Assembly: GCA_905215115.1 (NCBI GenBank)
Contig: CAJMOP010000125.1
Location: 1-5,465 of the forward strand
Length of the DNA: 5,465 nucleotides
Direction of reading: 5' to 3'
Source of the DNA: an uncultured bacterium
GTDB lineage: Bacteria > Actinomycetota > Coriobacteriia > Coriobacteriales > Coriobacteriaceae
Shown: positions 4,969 through 5,465 of the stretch, piece by piece
How the letters are laid out: the number at the start of each line of letters is the position of its first letter
Numbering within the stretch: position 1 is the stretch's first letter
Notes under the pieces: model-generated
Told to the model about the DNA's origin: nothing
The model's database searches: none
The model's input: only the letters and a program-made list of their open reading frames with translations
Program-made: the position numbers and the translations under genes

Positions 4969-5465
4969 ATGTCTTTGAAGGTTGGAATCGTCGGCGCGGC
5001 TGGATATGCCGGAGCCGAGCTCATTCGCCTCGTGCTCGGTCATCCCGAGTTTGAACTTGTTGCCATTACGTCCAACGCCGATGCCGGCCAGCCGCTGTCT
5101 GCGGTGTATCCGAGCTTTGCTGGCGTGAGCGATCTGGTCTTCACGACGCATGACGCGCCTGAGCTTAAATCCTGCGACGCCGTCTTCTTGGCCGTGCCGC
5201 ACACGGCTGCCATGGCACAGGTACCCGCGCTGCTTGCATCGGGCGTCTCCTGCTTTGATCTTTCGGCCGACTACCGTCTGAACGACGCGTCCGTCTTTGA
5301 GACATGGTATGCCGCCGAGCATACGAGCCCCGAGCTGCTCAAGACCCGTGCCTTCGGTCTGCCCGAGCTGTTCTGCCAAGACTTGGAGACCGCCGTATCC
5401 GACCATGCCGACGGCAAGCCCGTGCTGGTCGCCTGCGCCGGTTGCTATCCCACCGCAACGAGCCT
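4969..5465 (+). CDS. argC: ArgC, N-acetyl-gamma-glutamyl-phosphate reductase (N-terminal part, cut by window edge)
   Basis: The first 165 codons of a cytoplasmic enzyme that reduces N-acetylglutamyl phosphate to the semialdehyde with NADPH, third step of arginine synthesis. The N-terminus KVGIVGAAGYAGAELIRL (4-21) is the family's dinucleotide-binding loop, GxxGYxGxEL type. FLAVPHTAA (73-81) and FDLSADYRL (96-104) are conserved blocks, and GCYPT (158-162) carries the catalytic C159. The usual length is about 345 residues, so roughly half is present, with no stop or frameshift before the edge. AAGGAG (4957-4962) lies 6 nt before the ATG. It begins its own transcription unit behind a probable operator; further arginine genes are expected downstream but cannot be seen here. 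Confidence 0.95.
   Translation, partial: MSLKVGIVGAAGYAGAELIRLVLGHPEFELVAITSNADAGQPLSAVYPSFAGVSDLVFTTHDAPELKSCDAVFLAVPHTAAMAQVPALLASGVSCFDLSADYRLNDASVFETWYAAEHTSPELLKTRAFGLPELFCQDLETAVSDHADGKPVLVACAGCYPTATS

Noticed and set aside
4876..5406. Minus-strand open frame opposite argC
   Set aside because: argC on the + strand has clear family motifs and a good ribosome binding site; the reverse frame has neither.

Overview
The window looks like chromosomal DNA of a high-GC Gram-positive anaerobe. My best guess is a coriobacterium (Actinomycetota, Coriobacteriia), possibly Collinsella. This is inferred from the GC-rich codon usage, actinobacterial-looking protein sequences and gene content, not from any database match. 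All real genes lie on the + strand.

Layout. Positions 1-200 hold a diverged tandem repeat of about 80 bp that runs off the left edge; each full unit carries a strong hairpin. A probable extended -10 promoter (about 249-276) is followed directly by a textbook FMN riboswitch aptamer (about 283-470), whose 3' end touches the ribosome binding site of the first gene. Five closely spaced genes follow: ribU (riboflavin-binding S component, 480-1070), a double ABC ATPase that fuses EcfA1 and EcfA2 (1067-2971), ecfT (2971-3771), and two tandem paralogues of a small FMN-binding split-barrel family (3802-4248 and 4300-4710). The first three overlap by 4 and 1 nt, and the last two sit 30 and 51 nt apart, so one transcript is likely. 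A long hairpin (4747-4804) closes this unit. A second unit then starts: a perfect 11-bp inverted repeat overlapping a promoter (a candidate ArgR operator), a leader hairpin just before the Shine-Dalgarno sequence, and argC, cut by the right edge after 165 codons.

How it works together. FMN binding by the leader RNA should reduce translation of the riboflavin importer when flavin is plentiful. RibU binds riboflavin, the fused ATPase hydrolyses ATP, and EcfT couples the two; this is a complete, self-contained ECF transporter. The two split-barrel proteins probably bind the FMN made from imported riboflavin, which ties them to the same nutritional signal. No riboflavin biosynthesis gene is present here. 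The argC unit is a separate arginine pathway locus.

The main genes belong to known families. The less ordinary parts are the repeat array, the enlarged variable arm of the riboswitch, the basic insertion in the second ATPase half, the paired FMN-binding proteins in the import operon, and the compact regulatory region before argC.
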